DNA of 64,000 nt, taken from assembly GCA_026004015.1 (NCBI GenBank), contig BPIH01000006.1, positions 46,579-110,578 of the forward strand, read 5' to 3'. Position 1 is the stretch's first letter; each line of letters begins with the position of its first letter. Made by a program: the position numbers and the translations under genes. The notes beneath the pieces are model-generated. The model made no database searches. It worked only from the letters and a program-made list of their open reading frames with translations, and was not told the origin of the DNA. The stretch comes from Chloroflexota bacterium (lineage in GTDB: Bacteria; Chloroflexota; Limnocylindria; Limnocylindrales; CSP1-4). Below are positions 42,903-52,547 of this stretch, in pieces.

Positions 42903-44561
42903 ATGAACGTGACGGATCCGCACATCCCCGAGCAAGACCTCGAGTGGTTCCGGGGGATCATCGGCACGGACCGATACCAGCGGGAGGAGCGCTACTACAA
43001 GGACGCTGCTCACCTCGCCATCTCCGCCCTTTTTGCGCCGTCGGTCCTCGAGGGCTCCGAGTTCCCGAGGCTCCTTGCGGATCTCCTGCGCGGGGATCAC
43101 GGTGGCCTGCCGAACGCGGCCGAGATCGACGCCAGGCTCCAGCATAGCCGACGTGAGCGACGTCCGCGGATGTCTCGTCAACCTCTCCGGGGGGCGCTGG
43201 GGCGTCGTCCAGATGGCTCTGGATCCCGCGGGCGGTCGAGTACGGGCTGGGTGCCGAGCTCTGCGAGGCCTTCCGGGATCTCATTGGGCCCGAGCCCCTC
43301 GCCAAGCGCGTGGACGGCTTCCGGGACGCCCTCTACCGCATCCAGGAGCGGCTGCAGGAGCGGGGCGGGTTCGAGCCCCACTGGCGGCTGCTCTCGGTCT
43401 CCCTCGGGTTCGTTGCCGCCTGGTTGGGGGCGTACGACCCCTCCCGGTACGCGTTCTATGCCTACACGCCGATCCGGCGTGCCTTCCAAGACTTTGGCGT
43501 TCCCTGGCCGCCAGGGAATCTGACCGCGGGCGAGAAGTACGAGGTGATCTGCGCCTTCATGCGGGCGGTCCTCGACCGGCTGGCGGAGGCCGGCCTCCCG
43601 GTCACGGACCTCATCGACGCCCAGAGCTTCGTATACATGCGACGCCCAACACCACCCCCCTCGACGAGGCCTCACATCCGGGTCGAGGAGCAAGCCCCGA
43701 TCGACGTCGCCACCCTGGCCGGCGACCTGGCGCAACGGGCGCTGTGGCCCGTGGAGCGGGCCCACCGGCTGATTCGACTGGCGCAGCGCTCGCGACAGCT
43801 CCTCTTCGAGGGGCCGCCCGGAACGGGCAAGACGTTCGTCGCCCGTACCCTCGCCCGGCTCTTGGCCGGCGAGGAGGAGGAGAATCGGGTTCGCGTGATC
43901 CAGTTCCATCCCTCCTACGCGTACGAGGATTTCATGGAGGGGATCCGCCCCCGCATTAGCGCCGACGGCGCGGCCTTGGCGTACGAGCTGCGTCGGGGGA
44001 TCTTTCTCGACCTGGTCGACCAGGCCCGCCAGTACCGCGACGAGACCTTCGTCGTCGTGATCGACGAGATGAACCGAGCGAACCTCCCTCGGGTGCTCGG
44101 CGAGCTCCTGTACGCCCTCGAGTACCGCGGCCCAGAGAACCCCTTCCGGCTCCCGTACTCCGGTCGGGAGGAGTACGTCCCCGAGAACATCCTGCTGATC
44201 GGGACGATGAACTCCGCCGACCGCTCCATCGCCCTCGTGGACGCGGCCATTCGACGGCGGTTCCGGCACGTGCGGTTCGAGCCGGACCCGGAGGTCCTCC
44301 GTCGGTGGCTCAGGGAGAGGGACCGCGCGCAGGTGGCGGAGCTGGCAGCGGAGCGGCTGGAGGCAGCTCAACGACCGCCTCCACCAGTGGCTCGGCCCTG
44401 ACCGGCTGATCGGCCACACCTACCTGATGCGCGCGGACCTCACCGAGGAGAGCCTCGCGGAGGTCTGGGAGGAGGACATCGAGCCCGTCCTGCGCGAGCA
44501 CCTATACAACCGGCCGGACGCGGTCGCGGAGGCGCGCTCCATCTTCATCGGCGGATCGTGA
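42903..44561 (+). CDS. mcrB: McrB-like AAA+ GTPase of a type IV restriction system, at least three frameshifts
   Basis: ATG at 42903 opens DLEWFRGIIGTDRYQREERY; pieces in the next frames follow (CLVNLSGGRWGVVQ near 43190, AVEYGLGAELCEAFRDLIGP from ~43230). The AAA+ domain is intact: RSRQLLFEGPPGTGKTFVAR (Walker A), FHPSYAYEDFMEGIRP, FVVVIDEMNRANLPRVLGEL (Walker B and the McrB-type NxxD-like region), LIGTMNSADRSIALVDAAIR. Near 44365 the frame changes again to NDRLHQWLGPDRLIGHTYLM and ends at 44561. It would translocate on modified DNA and deliver McrC. The start of McrC overlaps the stop. A TAGGCT box lies about 15 bases upstream of the ATG. Confidence 0.78.
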
Positions 44562-45840
44562 GGACGATCGAGGTTCCGGAGCTCGGCCCGGGGAAGGAGA
44601 TCACCGTCACCCCCGGGGAGCTCGAGGCGCTGCTGGCGCTCGGGAGCCGGATCCACATCGAACGCCTCGGGGACCGCAGGGTGCGGGTCTCGAGCGCTGG
44701 GTACGTGGGGTCGATCCGGCTCAGCGACGACCTGGCCATCAGGATCAAAACGAAGGTGCCCGTGGTCAACCTGCTGGGTCTCGCGAGTCTCGCGTTCCGC
44801 AGCCTGCCGCTCCCCGAACCCATCGGCGAGGGCGACCTCGCGGAGGCCGGACCCCTCGACTGGCTCGCCTTCCTCATCGTGATGGAAGCCGAGCAACTCC
44901 TCGCCCGGAGCCTCCGCCAGGGGTACGTGGAGATGGTCGACGATCTCCCCTACGTACGGGGGCGGATCCGGTTCGACTTTCTCACCCGGACCTGGGCCAG
45001 CCCCGGACTGCTCGCCTGCGAGCTCTGCGACCTCCGGCTGGACACGCCCGAGAACCGCCTCGTCCGCGCGACGCTGGAGAGCCTGGCGACCGAGCCCCTC
45101 CTCCCTGGCCTCCAGCCCGCTGCCTTGAGCTCGCCGATCGCCTGGCGGACGTGGCGCTGCTGCCGCTCGGCCCCGGGCTCCTGAGGCCCGTCCGGCTCAC
45201 GCGACTCAACCAGGCGTACGGACCCATCGTGGCCCTCTGTCGTACCTACCTCGAGGCGAGGGGTGTGGAGGCCGACGGGAGCGACCTCCGCGCCCGAGCC
45301 GTCCTCTTTCCGATGGGGAAGGTCTTCGAGTCGGCCATCGCGAACCACCTCCGTCTGCGGATGGGTTCCGCTGTCAAGGTGCAGGAGGAGTCCCGCCTCC
45401 CTCCCAGTGCGGGCGGGCCCGACCATCCGCTGACCTACGTCCCGGACCTGCGGATCGAGCTGAAAGGACAGCGCCTGATCCTGGATACCAAGTACAAGGA
45501 CCCCGAGCGCGCCACCCCGTACGGAACGGCGGCCTTCCGCAACGAAGACCTCTACCAGATCGCGTTCTACGCGAGCGCCCACGGCTGCTCGGGCTACCTC
45601 GTCTACCCACGGGTCGAGCGGGACGTCGCGGTCACGTACCAGGTCGGCGGAGTCCAGTTTGGGATCCTCACCGTCAACCTGGAAGCTCCGGGGCTCGGGG
45701 GCCTGGAGGACCTCCACGGGGCACTGGTGCGGCTCCTGCACGAGCAGCGTAGTGGCGAGCCCGTGAATCGCGGCTCGCCATCGCCCTTGCCGCGGGGGCC
45801 GGTTTCGGCCTCGCCATCGAGCGCGGTCGAATCTGCTTAA
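44558..45840 (+). CDS. mcrC: McrC-like nuclease subunit, one frameshift near 45130; 3' end fused to debris
   Basis: GTG at 44558 (GTGA overlap with mcrB) begins RTIEVPELGPGKEITVTPGE, then YVGSIRLSDDLAIRIKTKVP and EMVDDLPYVRGRIRFDFLTR. Near 45130 the frame moves on by one: LADVALLPLGPGLLRPVRLT, then KVFESAIANHLRLR and the PD-(D/E)XK core YVPDLRIELKGQRLILDTKY. This is the 5-methylcytosine-dependent endonuclease partner. After GALVRLLHEQ at about 45750 the frame runs into sequence of a YeeE-like gene (45770 on), so the natural stop was probably lost at the joint and the last ~25 residues are foreign. Confidence 0.78.
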
Positions 45841-45957
45841 CGGCTCGCCTTCCGCGACCTCTGGATCACCCGCCAGTCGCACCTCGCCCGGGCGCTGGCC
45901 GTGGCGATGATCGTGGCGAGCATCGGCTTCGCCGTCGCCATCGCCGCCCTCATGCAG
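45770..45957 (+). pseudogene. YeeE/YedE-like membrane protein fragment
   Basis: In one frame: LAIALAAGAGFGLAIERGRI, then after a slip near 45843 FRDLWITRQSHLARALAVAM and IVASIGFAVAIAALM. A hydrophobic helix followed by FGxAxERGRxC and AFRDLW is the start of the YeeE/YedE (sulfur-compound transport) family. The fragment begins inside the end of mcrC and stops where a HicB fragment on the other strand begins. Confidence 0.5.
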
Positions 45958-46068
45958 GTTCGCTCTGGCCTCCTCGAGGGTCGAGCCCTGGGTGTTGGCG
46001 CCCGGCAGCTCTTCGACGAAGGCGATGTAGCCCTCCGGAACCTTCACGTAGACCGCGGTGAACTTCAT
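45957..46068 (-). pseudogene. HicB-like antitoxin fragment (N-terminus)
   Basis: ATG at 46068 opens KFTAVYVKVPEGYIAFVEEL, then PGANTQGSTLEEARANLHE, the typical beta-sheet start of HicB antitoxins. It ends at ~45957, exactly where the YeeE-like fragment of the opposite strand ends. The DNA-binding C-terminus and HicA are absent. Confidence 0.6.
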
Positions 46069-46134
46069 CGTGTCGGCACCGTGCGGGCATTCTAGGGCCA
46101 GCTGCAATCAGCACCACGGAAGGCGCTGGTCCCA

Positions 46135-46673
46135 TCAAGCCCGAGCGTCCGGGTCTAATGACTCGGGTCGCAGACCCGGGGGCAGCCGGATCCCGAGCCG
46201 GATCATGTCCTGCACGAGATCCCACGCCTCCGCGAGACCGACCAGCCTGTCACCGACGCTGGCGTTGAGGATGCCGATCGTACCCCGTGAACCGAACGCC
46301 CAAGGCATCGGCCATGCTCCCCGCGTCTCGGTCGTCCAGGACCGCGATCGCCAGCTCCCGACGGGCGAGGACGATCGTCGCCGCCTCGCCGCGGTGGCGA
46401 TCGGGCCTGGTCTCCGGGCCGCCAAGGGCCCACCGGAGTCGTTCGACCTCACCCAGCACCTGCGGGTCCGTCATCCGAATTGGCGCCCCCAGCCAGCCTG
46501 GCGTCCAGGATCTGGCCAAGGGACGGGTAGCGGGTCACGCCCCGCGCGATCTCGTCTCGGACCTCGAGGGCCCACAACGCCCGCCCCGCGTGCCGGCGTC
46601 CCAGAAGGTCCAACCTCCCGACCCGCGCGAAGGCCGAGAGGGGACCGGCGTCGAAGACGAACCGCTCGCTCAA
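46135..46673 (-). CDS. DUF3368 PIN-like toxin, two apparent frameshifts
   Basis: A TTG at 46673 overlaps the stop of the XRE-ImmA gene (TTGA). The pieces read RFVFDAGPLSAFARVGRLDL and RALWALEVRDEIARGVTRYP, then PQVLGEVERLRWALGGPET and GEAATIVLARRELAIAVLDD, then GTIGILNASVGDRLVGLAEA and DLVQDMIRLGIRLPPGL. Order and spacing match DUF3368: DAGPL with the first aspartate, a GEA box, a DD pair and the GTIGIL segment. Shifts are near 46500 and 46270. Coupled to the metalloprotease regulator, it would be the toxin of the pair. Confidence 0.68.
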
Positions 46674-47822
46674 GCGGGCGCGGTGTCCGCCGGCCAGGCG
46701 GCGGGCGCGATCCCGGCCTCCTCCAGCTCGCGACGGAACCCTTCGACGTCCTCAATGCCAAGGAGGCTTGCGAGGCGCTCGGCGCCGATGAGTCCCTGCG
46801 AGTACGCCTCCATCCCGCGCCGGAACAGCCGCGCCGGCGGATGTCGAACGGGCTCGCTCCGGTACGAGGCCCGCCACTCGGCGAGGTAGCCGTGACGGAG
46901 CGCCAGCGCCTTGGGTCCGGCCGCCTGGAGCTGCTCCTGCTGCGCCTCGGTGAGGAGCCCAAGGTTGCGCAGGTGCCACAGGAGGGCCTCCAGGCTCACC
47001 CCGAAGGCGTCCTGCAGCTCGCAGGCCACCTGGCCATCGATGGGCCGTCCGCCGAGCCGCCGCTCGATGCCGTCCGGCGGCATCAGGAAGTGCGCCGCGA
47101 AGGCGTTGGCGCGCACCTCCGGCAGGCCGCGCCCGACCAGGTCTTCGTCGAGGTAGACGGGCTGGGCGTCGCCGGCCAGCAGGTGCCCGACCTCGTGCGC
47201 CAACGTAAACCGCTCCCTGCCGAGCACGGGCTGGCTGCGGACGAGGACGAGGGCGAAGTCCTCGAGGCGCAGCGACAGGCCCTCGACTCCTTCCGGCAGG
47301 GGCTCGACGGCGACATCGATCCCCAGGCGATCCTCGACGAGCGCAACGAGATCCGGGAGGGGCTCGGCACCGAGCCCCAAGAGGTCGCGGGCTCGGCGAG
47401 CCAGCTTCTGCACCCTGGTCGATGGCGCGTCCCCGGCGCGGCACGGCGAGGGAAGGGAGCCCGAGCCTCCGGCGGTCGGGCACCCCGAGACGCTCGAGAA
47501 GCCGGTGGAAGCGGACGAGGTCGGCAGCCCGCCGGCGGGCCCGGTCGACCGCGCCGGGGTCCCGCGCCCCCGCCACCCGGGCGGCCAACGCCACCAGCTC
47601 GTCCGGGAGAGGCGCCTCCTCGAGGAGGTCGAGCACCGAGACGCCCAGGCGCTCGGCAATCGCCGCAAGCTCGAGGGAGTCCACCCCCCGCTCCCCGGAC
47701 TCGATCCGGGACACGGCGGACTGGGAGAGCCCGAGGGCTTCGGCGAGCTGGGCCTGGGTGAGCCCCCGTTGCTCGCGGGCGCGGGCGATGCGCCGGCCAA
47801 GCTCATCTTGCGAAATCGGCAT
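46670..47822 (-). CDS. XRE-family regulator fused to ImmA/IrrE metallopeptidase, one frameshift near 47410
   Basis: ATG at 47822 starts an XRE helix-turn-helix (ELGRRIARAREQRGLTQAQL, LGLSQSAVSRIESGERG). After a linker and a one-base slip near 47410 the ImmA/IrrE (COG2856) domain follows: VQKLARRARDLLGLGAEPLP, FTLAHEVGHLLAGDAQPVYL (zinc motif HExxH as HEVGH), VRANAFAAHFLMPPDGIERR and LLWHLRNLGLLTEAQ. About 380 residues. Such proteins bind their promoter and are cleaved or inactivated under stress. With a DUF3368 PIN gene overlapping downstream, this looks like a toxin-antitoxin unit. Confidence 0.78.
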
Positions 47823-47832
47823 GCTGTCGGCA

Positions 47833-47862
47833 AGTCTATGCGAAGATGAGCCCGGGGTTCAA
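47833..47862 (-). promoter_or_regulatory. promoter of the XRE-ImmA / DUF3368 unit
   Basis: On the minus strand TTGAAC (47862-47857) and TAGACT (47838-47833) are spaced 18 bases. The ATG at 47822 follows the -10 box by ten bases, so the leader is at most a few bases. Confidence 0.55.
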
Positions 47863-47993
47863 GATGCTTCGCAGGGCGGGGCAGGGCAGGATCAGGCGAG
47901 AGCCCCAACGTCCGTGTCCGAAGGGCCAACGGAGGCATCGATACCGACACACCGGGCAGAGAAACACGTCGGCCGGGCCGATTGGCCGTGCGC

Positions 47994-48123
47994 ACCGAAC
48001 ACCAAACCCGGGGCGCGGGGTCCGCGGGATCGTCCCGTTCGGCTGCTTCGTTGCGCACCGAACACCGAAGCGCGGGAACGGCGGTCGCCGGCGCGGACGG
48101 TGCGGCCGGTTTGGTGTTCGGAG
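47994..48123 (-). repeat. palindromic dispersed intergenic element, copy 2 (opposite orientation)
   Basis: The reverse complement aligns along its whole length with 19505-19630: CACCAAACCGGCCGCAC, CGTTCCCGC, CTTCGGTGTTCGGT, CGAAGC, GAACGGG and GGTTTGGTGTTC occur in the same order with only a few length differences. By eye roughly three quarters of positions agree. It sits in the 398-base gap between the XRE-ImmA gene and the MoaD/ThiS gene, in which no other gene is seen. Confidence 0.8.
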
Positions 48124-48220
48124 AACACGCCCTCCGGAGGGCCGGTCGGGGCGCGGCAGAGACGAGGGGCGGAGCCTTCGGGACGGCCGCCGAAGCCGTC
48201 GGGGTCGAAGCGCGCGCGCC

Positions 48221-48448
48221 TCAGCCGCCGGCCATCGGTGGGAAGACCTGGACCCGGTCGCCGTCGGCGAGCGGCGTGCCCGGCTCGGCCGCCGACCCGT
48301 TGACGACCACGACGCAGACCCGGGCCGGCAGGCCGAGGACCCCGACGAGCGCCTCCACCGTGGCAGGCTCGGGGACGTCGACTTCGCCGCGACCGCCGGG
48401 GAGGCGATCGGCGAGGGCGCCCTTGAGGGTGACGTGGACGCGCGTCAC
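48221..48448 (-). CDS. MoaD/ThiS family sulfur-carrier protein
   Basis: A 75-residue ubiquitin-fold protein: VHVTLKGALADRLPGGRGEV, ATVEALVGVLGLPARVCVVV, NGSAAEPGTPLADGDRVQVF, and a C-terminal GG (FPPMAGG) that can be adenylated and thiocarboxylated. It delivers sulfur for molybdopterin, thiamin or another cofactor. Which one cannot be told, because no E1-like enzyme or partner gene is adjacent. It lies 92 bases downstream of the formamidase-like gene on the same strand. Confidence 0.85.
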   Translation of the reverse strand: MTRVHVTLKGALADRLPGGRGEVDVPEPATVEALVGVLGLPARVCVVVVNGSAAEPGTPLADGDRVQVFPPMAGG

Positions 48449-48540
48449 CGGCGGGTCACCGGCGCGTCACGGCCGCCTCACCGGCGGGTCATCGGCCGCC
48501 TCACCGGCGGCATCGGCCGCGCCACGGGCCGCGCAGTCCC

Positions 48541-49881
48541 TCACCAGCCCACCGGTTCGCCGTACGCCGCCTCGACCAGGTGGAGGATCCCGAGCCGCTC
48601 GAGCCGCTCGCGCGGGGCGAGGAGGTTGATCTGGACGAAGCCCGGCAACCGCCCGATCTCGACCGCGCCCGAGATCGTCGTCCGGTTCTTCACCTCGTCG
48701 ACCGTCATCCCGAGGAGCTTCGCCGCCCGCTCGACCCCGTTGTCGACGGCGGCGTTGATGTACGGCCCCGAGCCCAGGACCTGGATCGGCAGGACCGGCC
48801 CCTCGAGCTTCGTGGCGTGGGCCGCGGCGAGCGCCTTCGCCCGCTCGACCTCGCTCCGAGTGAACGGCCGCGCCAGGAACGGCAGGTCCTCGACCGGCGG
48901 CAGGAGGATCGGGCCGTCGAGCGAGAGGCCCTTGATGACCTCGACCCGGACGACGACCCGGGCCGAGATGTCGGTCGTGTGGACCGCCACCTCCCCGTCA
49001 CCGATCATGGCGTGGACGTCGCCGGCGTAGATCCCCGCGCCGTCCACCTTGACCGGGACGATGAGGATCGAGCCCTCCCGGACCGAGTCGATGTCCATGT
49101 GGACGTCGGTCCTGAGCTCCAGCTCCTCCTCGGTGACCGCGAACTCGTGCTGGGCCCCGACGAGGAAGGCCCCGAAGTCGCCGCAGTTGTGCGAGGAGGG
49201 GAGGTCGATCGCCGGGATCGAGCCGAGGTTCCCGGCCGAGACCCGGACCCGGGTCATGACCCCGACGAGGTCGGCCTTGCCGAGGGCGACGATCGGGTGC
49301 TGGCGGGCGTGCTCCTGGAGGACGACCCACTCCCGGGCGTTCCGAGCCAACTCTTCGGCCCGTGCCGGGGCAACGGTCACCCCGATCTCCTTCGCCTCGT
49401 CGAAGACCATCGTGTAGCCCTCGACCATGTGGAACGGGATGACCTCCGAATGGCAGGTCGCGCAGCGGACCGCCCCCTCGCCGATCCCGTCGAGGTACGT
49501 GTCGGGGTAGAGGAAGTGTCGCCCGGCGTCGCGGCACGTCGGGCAGATCCGGGCGACGAAGGGATCGGAGATAAAGCGGCCCTCCCAGCCTGTGTGGGTC
49601 CCCGACGTCGTCGCCCGCGAGAGCTGCTCCAGGCGCTCGACGTGGATCGCCACGGCGTCGCCGACCTTGGCCCCCTCGACGGCGACGGGGAGGGTGACTT
49701 CGTGCCCGCTTCGGAGGGCCGGGGTGATCATCGGGCCCCAGCAGCCGGGCACGGTGAGGAACTCGATCCGGCCGCCGTTGCGGACGGGTCCGAGCATCTC
49801 GTTGGAGGGTCCCACCAGATCGGTGTAGCGGTCCACCACCAGGTGGTCGACGGCGGGAACCGCGGCCTCGCGAACGGCCAT
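48541..49881 (-). CDS. acetamidase/formamidase family protein with cysteine-rich insertion
   Basis: The 446-residue protein carries the FmdA/AmdA fold: VPGCWGPMITPALRSGHEVT, HVERLEQLSRATTSGTHTGW, IPAIDLPSSHNCGDFGAFLV (substrate region), VKVDGAGIYAGDVHAMIGDG and GSGPYINAAVDNGVERAAKL. It hydrolyses small amides to ammonia and an acid. Between residues ~110 and ~145 is an insertion with two CxxC pairs (ICPTC and RCATC), a zinc-ribbon-like feature. ATG at 49881 has AGGAGG five to six bases upstream. The GC content is typical of the host. It is divergent from the FAD-linked oxidase gene. Confidence 0.82.
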   Translation of the reverse strand: MAVREAAVPAVDHLVVDRYTDLVGPSNEMLGPVRNGGRIEFLTVPGCWGPMITPALRSGHEVTLPVAVEGAKVGDAVAIHVERLEQLSRATTSGTHTGWEGRFISDPFVARICPTCRDAGRHFLYPDTYLDGIGEGAVRCATCHSEVIPFHMVEGYTMVFDEAKEIGVTVAPARAEELARNAREWVVLQEHARQHPIVALGKADLVGVMTRVRVSAGNLGSIPAIDLPSSHNCGDFGAFLVGAQHEFAVTEEELELRTDVHMDIDSVREGSILIVPVKVDGAGIYAGDVHAMIGDGEVAVHTTDISARVVVRVEVIKGLSLDGPILLPPVEDLPFLARPFTRSEVERAKALAAAHATKLEGPVLPIQVLGSGPYINAAVDNGVERAAKLLGMTVDEVKNRTTISGAVEIGRLPGFVQINLLAPRERLERLGILHLVEAAYGEPVGW

Positions 49882-50044
49882 GGCGAACCTCCTGTCGCTC
49901 GGCGCGCCTACCCTCCGCGCGTCATCGATTCTCGGTGATTCTCCGCCCCTTCAGGGTCGGAGGTCAAGGGACATAGGGATTTCCCCGATGGAGCAGCGCG
50001 CGCCCCGTGTTACCCTCCCGGCCATCGAACGAGAGGAGGAGTCC

Positions 50045-51425
50045 ATGGCAACGACGAGGCGCGAGGCATCCCGCGGGGCATCCATCGAGGACCTGGCCCG
50101 GTCGGTGGCGGGGCCCGTCCTGACCCCCGTCGACCCGGGGTTCGAGGAAGCGGCGGCGTGCTTCAACCTGGCGGTCGTCCACCGTCCCGACGTCGTCGTC
50201 GGGGCGACGAGCGCGGCCGACGTCGCGACCGCCGTCCGCTGGGCCGCCATGCGCGACCTGTCCGTCCACGTCCAGGCAACGGGGCACGGAGCGACGGTCC
50301 CGATCCAGGGGGGCGTCCTCATCACGACGTCCCGGATGCAGGGCCTCCGCATCGACCCCCACGCCCGGTTGGCGACGATCGAGGCCGGCGTCAGGTGGCG
50401 GAAGGTGATCGACGAGGCCGCCCCCTTCGGCCTCGCCCCGCTCAGCGGTTCGTCGAGCAGCGTGGGGGCGATCGGGTACACCCTCGGCGGCGGACTTCCC
50501 GTCCTGGGCCGTACCTTCGGCTACGCCTCCGACCGCGCGGTCGCCTTCGACCTGGTGACCGCCGACGGCGAGCTCCGGCACGTGACCCCCGACGACGGCG
50601 AGCTCTTCTGGGCCCTGCGCGGCGGGAAGCCGAACGTCGGGATCGTCACGGCCCTCACGACGGAGCTCCTGGAGCTCACGGCGTTCTACGGCGGATCGAT
50701 CTTCTACGACGGCCGGCACGCGGCGTCGCTCCTGCGGGCCTATGCCGCCTGGTCCCCAGGTCTACCGGAGGCCATCAGCACGTCCCTCGCGTTCTCGCGA
50801 CGGCCCGACGCTCCCGGCGTCCCCGAGCCCCTGCGCGGTCGGTTCAGCGTCCAGCTCACGGTCGCCTTCGTCGGCGACGCGGCGGACGGCGAGGCCCTCG
50901 TGCGGCCGATGCGGGAGGCCGCGCCGGCCGTCCTCGACCTTGTTGGCCCGATGCCCTACACCGACGTCGACCACGTCCACTACGATCCCGAGCATCCGCT
51001 GCCCCTGGCCCACGGAACGACGGTCGTCGAAGCCCTGACGCCGGGAGCGGCCGATGCCCTCCTGGCGGAGGCCGGCTCGGACGCCACGACCCCCCTCCTC
51101 ATGGTGCAGCTCCGGCACCTCGGTGGGGCCCTGGCCCGCCGGGCTGCGCCCGACGCCGTGGACCTCCGGGCGGCGGGGGTACCTGGCCTTCTTCGTGGGC
51201 GTGCCCGCGCCCGACGGCGTCGAGGCGGTGGAGGCGGCCATCGCCCGGGGTTGCGACGCCCTGGCGCCGTACGCGACGGGCTCGACGTTCGTCAACATGC
51301 ACGGTCGCGTCCTCTCGGAGGAGGACCGCCGCCGTCCCTGGGCGCCCGACACGGTCGCTGCCCTCGCCGACCTCAAGGGGCGGCTCGACCCCGCCCACCG
51401 CTTCCGGTTCGGCCACTGGGGCTAG
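50045..51425 (+). CDS. FAD-binding PCMH/BBE-type oxidoreductase, one frameshift near 51177
   Basis: ATG at 50045 follows AGGAGG. The FAD-binding domain shows AVVHRPDVVVGATSAADVAT, LSVHVQATGHGATVPIQGGV (the His region that can bind FAD covalently), LSGSSSSVGAIGYTLGGGLP and LFWALRGGKPNVGIVTALT. The substrate domain continues to DAVDLRAA at ~51175, then moves one frame to YLAFFVGVPAPDGVEAVEAA and the BBE-type end GSTFVNMHGRVLSEEDRR and LDPAHRFRFGHWG. Total ~460 residues. It would oxidise a small alcohol, sugar or amine with O2; substrate unknown. The break is in a GGCGGCGGGGG run, so a sequencing error is likely. Confidence 0.82.
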
Positions 51426-51614
51426 CCCTTGCGGCGTGGGTTTCGATCGGACAGGTCAGGCGGCGTTCAGGGGCGAGAGCGAAAGGCGACCCGGTCGGCC
51501 GCGATGCAGAACCGTCTCCCCGCCGGACCCGTCGTTCCTCCCCACCTTACTGTTGTCCCGGGCGAGGATGTTGCCTCCTGGAAGGCTTGGCGGCAAGATG
51601 CGTCGCCGCTCGGG

Positions 51615-52360
51615 TCAGGCTTCGTCTGTAGGTCGGCCCGAGCGCTCTCGACTTCTGACGGGGGCTCTGTCGTACGTTCCCTGAGGTTCCCACCACCAGA
51701 AGTTGATCGGGTGTCCGGACTGGTAAGTCCTCAGGCCCTTGGTGGTGCGCAGGCTCACCCCGAGCTTGTGGGCCTTGCAAGCCGCTTGGAACTTGACCAG
51801 CAGCTGCCATCGCGAGAGCTCCGCCTTTGCACCTTGGTCTGGATCGCCTCTTCGACCCGCTGGGGAAAGCGCCCCCTCTCAGTCCCCTTCTTCCTGTAGG
51901 CCGCCGGCACCGTCTCTTCTAGTTCCCACCACCGCACAAGGCCCCCGTCGTCCGGGTGAATCGTTCAGCGTCCGGGCGGCCACTGCCGGCAGACGTGCAC
52001 GAGGAGATGGTGGTACATGCGACCAAGGTTCTCAGCGTCATCACGGCCGAAGATGCTGTGTCTGGAGTCCAGGATGTCCCATGCGAGAACGTCCACCCGG
52101 AGGTGCTGGCTGGAGGCCGCATTCACGACCGCACCGAACACAGCGTCTGCAACGCGAGTCGCACGGCCGTCGCTTCCGACACGCGTCCACTTGAGCTCGC
52201 GGAGGCCCTCCCGTCCCAGGATGCGGTTAAGTTCCCGCTCGAGCCCAGCCTGTTCGCTGGCCGGTAGGCTCAGAGCCGCAACAGCGCGAAATCGTCCTGT
52301 GTTCCAGTTCGACTCGTCAGTGAAGGCTAGGAAGCGCGTAGTCGCTGTGGGCACGGGCAC
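51615..52360 (-). CDS. DUF3800 protein, two apparent frameshifts
   Basis: GTG at 52360 gives ATTRFLAFTDESNWN, the DUF3800 opening with the RNase H-like acidic pair. It continues FRAVAALSLPASEQAGLERE, LRELKWTRVGSDGRATRVAD, RVDVLAWDILDSRHSIFG and AENLGRMYHHLLVHVC. The frame slips near 51955 (RWWELEETVPAAYRKKGTER) and near 51835 (KAELSRWQLLVKFQAACKAH, then RTYQSGHPINFWWWEPQG) and stops at 51615-51617. DUF3800 proteins are often found with restriction and other defence genes. Lower GC than the flanking FAD oxidase supports transfer with the neighbouring RM block. Confidence 0.65.
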
Positions 52361-52547
52361 GGTGGCTTTCTCTTCGACCGCCCGCCGGAGGCCGTAGATT
52401 GATGATGCAGTCGCCGAAGACCGGGGGGTGTTGCGGTCTTCTGCTCGAGTGCGAGCGCGTGAACCGATGAAGGAGGGGTTAGGCAGCGCATCGCGCACGT
52501 GGTAGGCGAAGCCATCTATGAGGTCGTACTGACTGCGGTGCGCCTCA

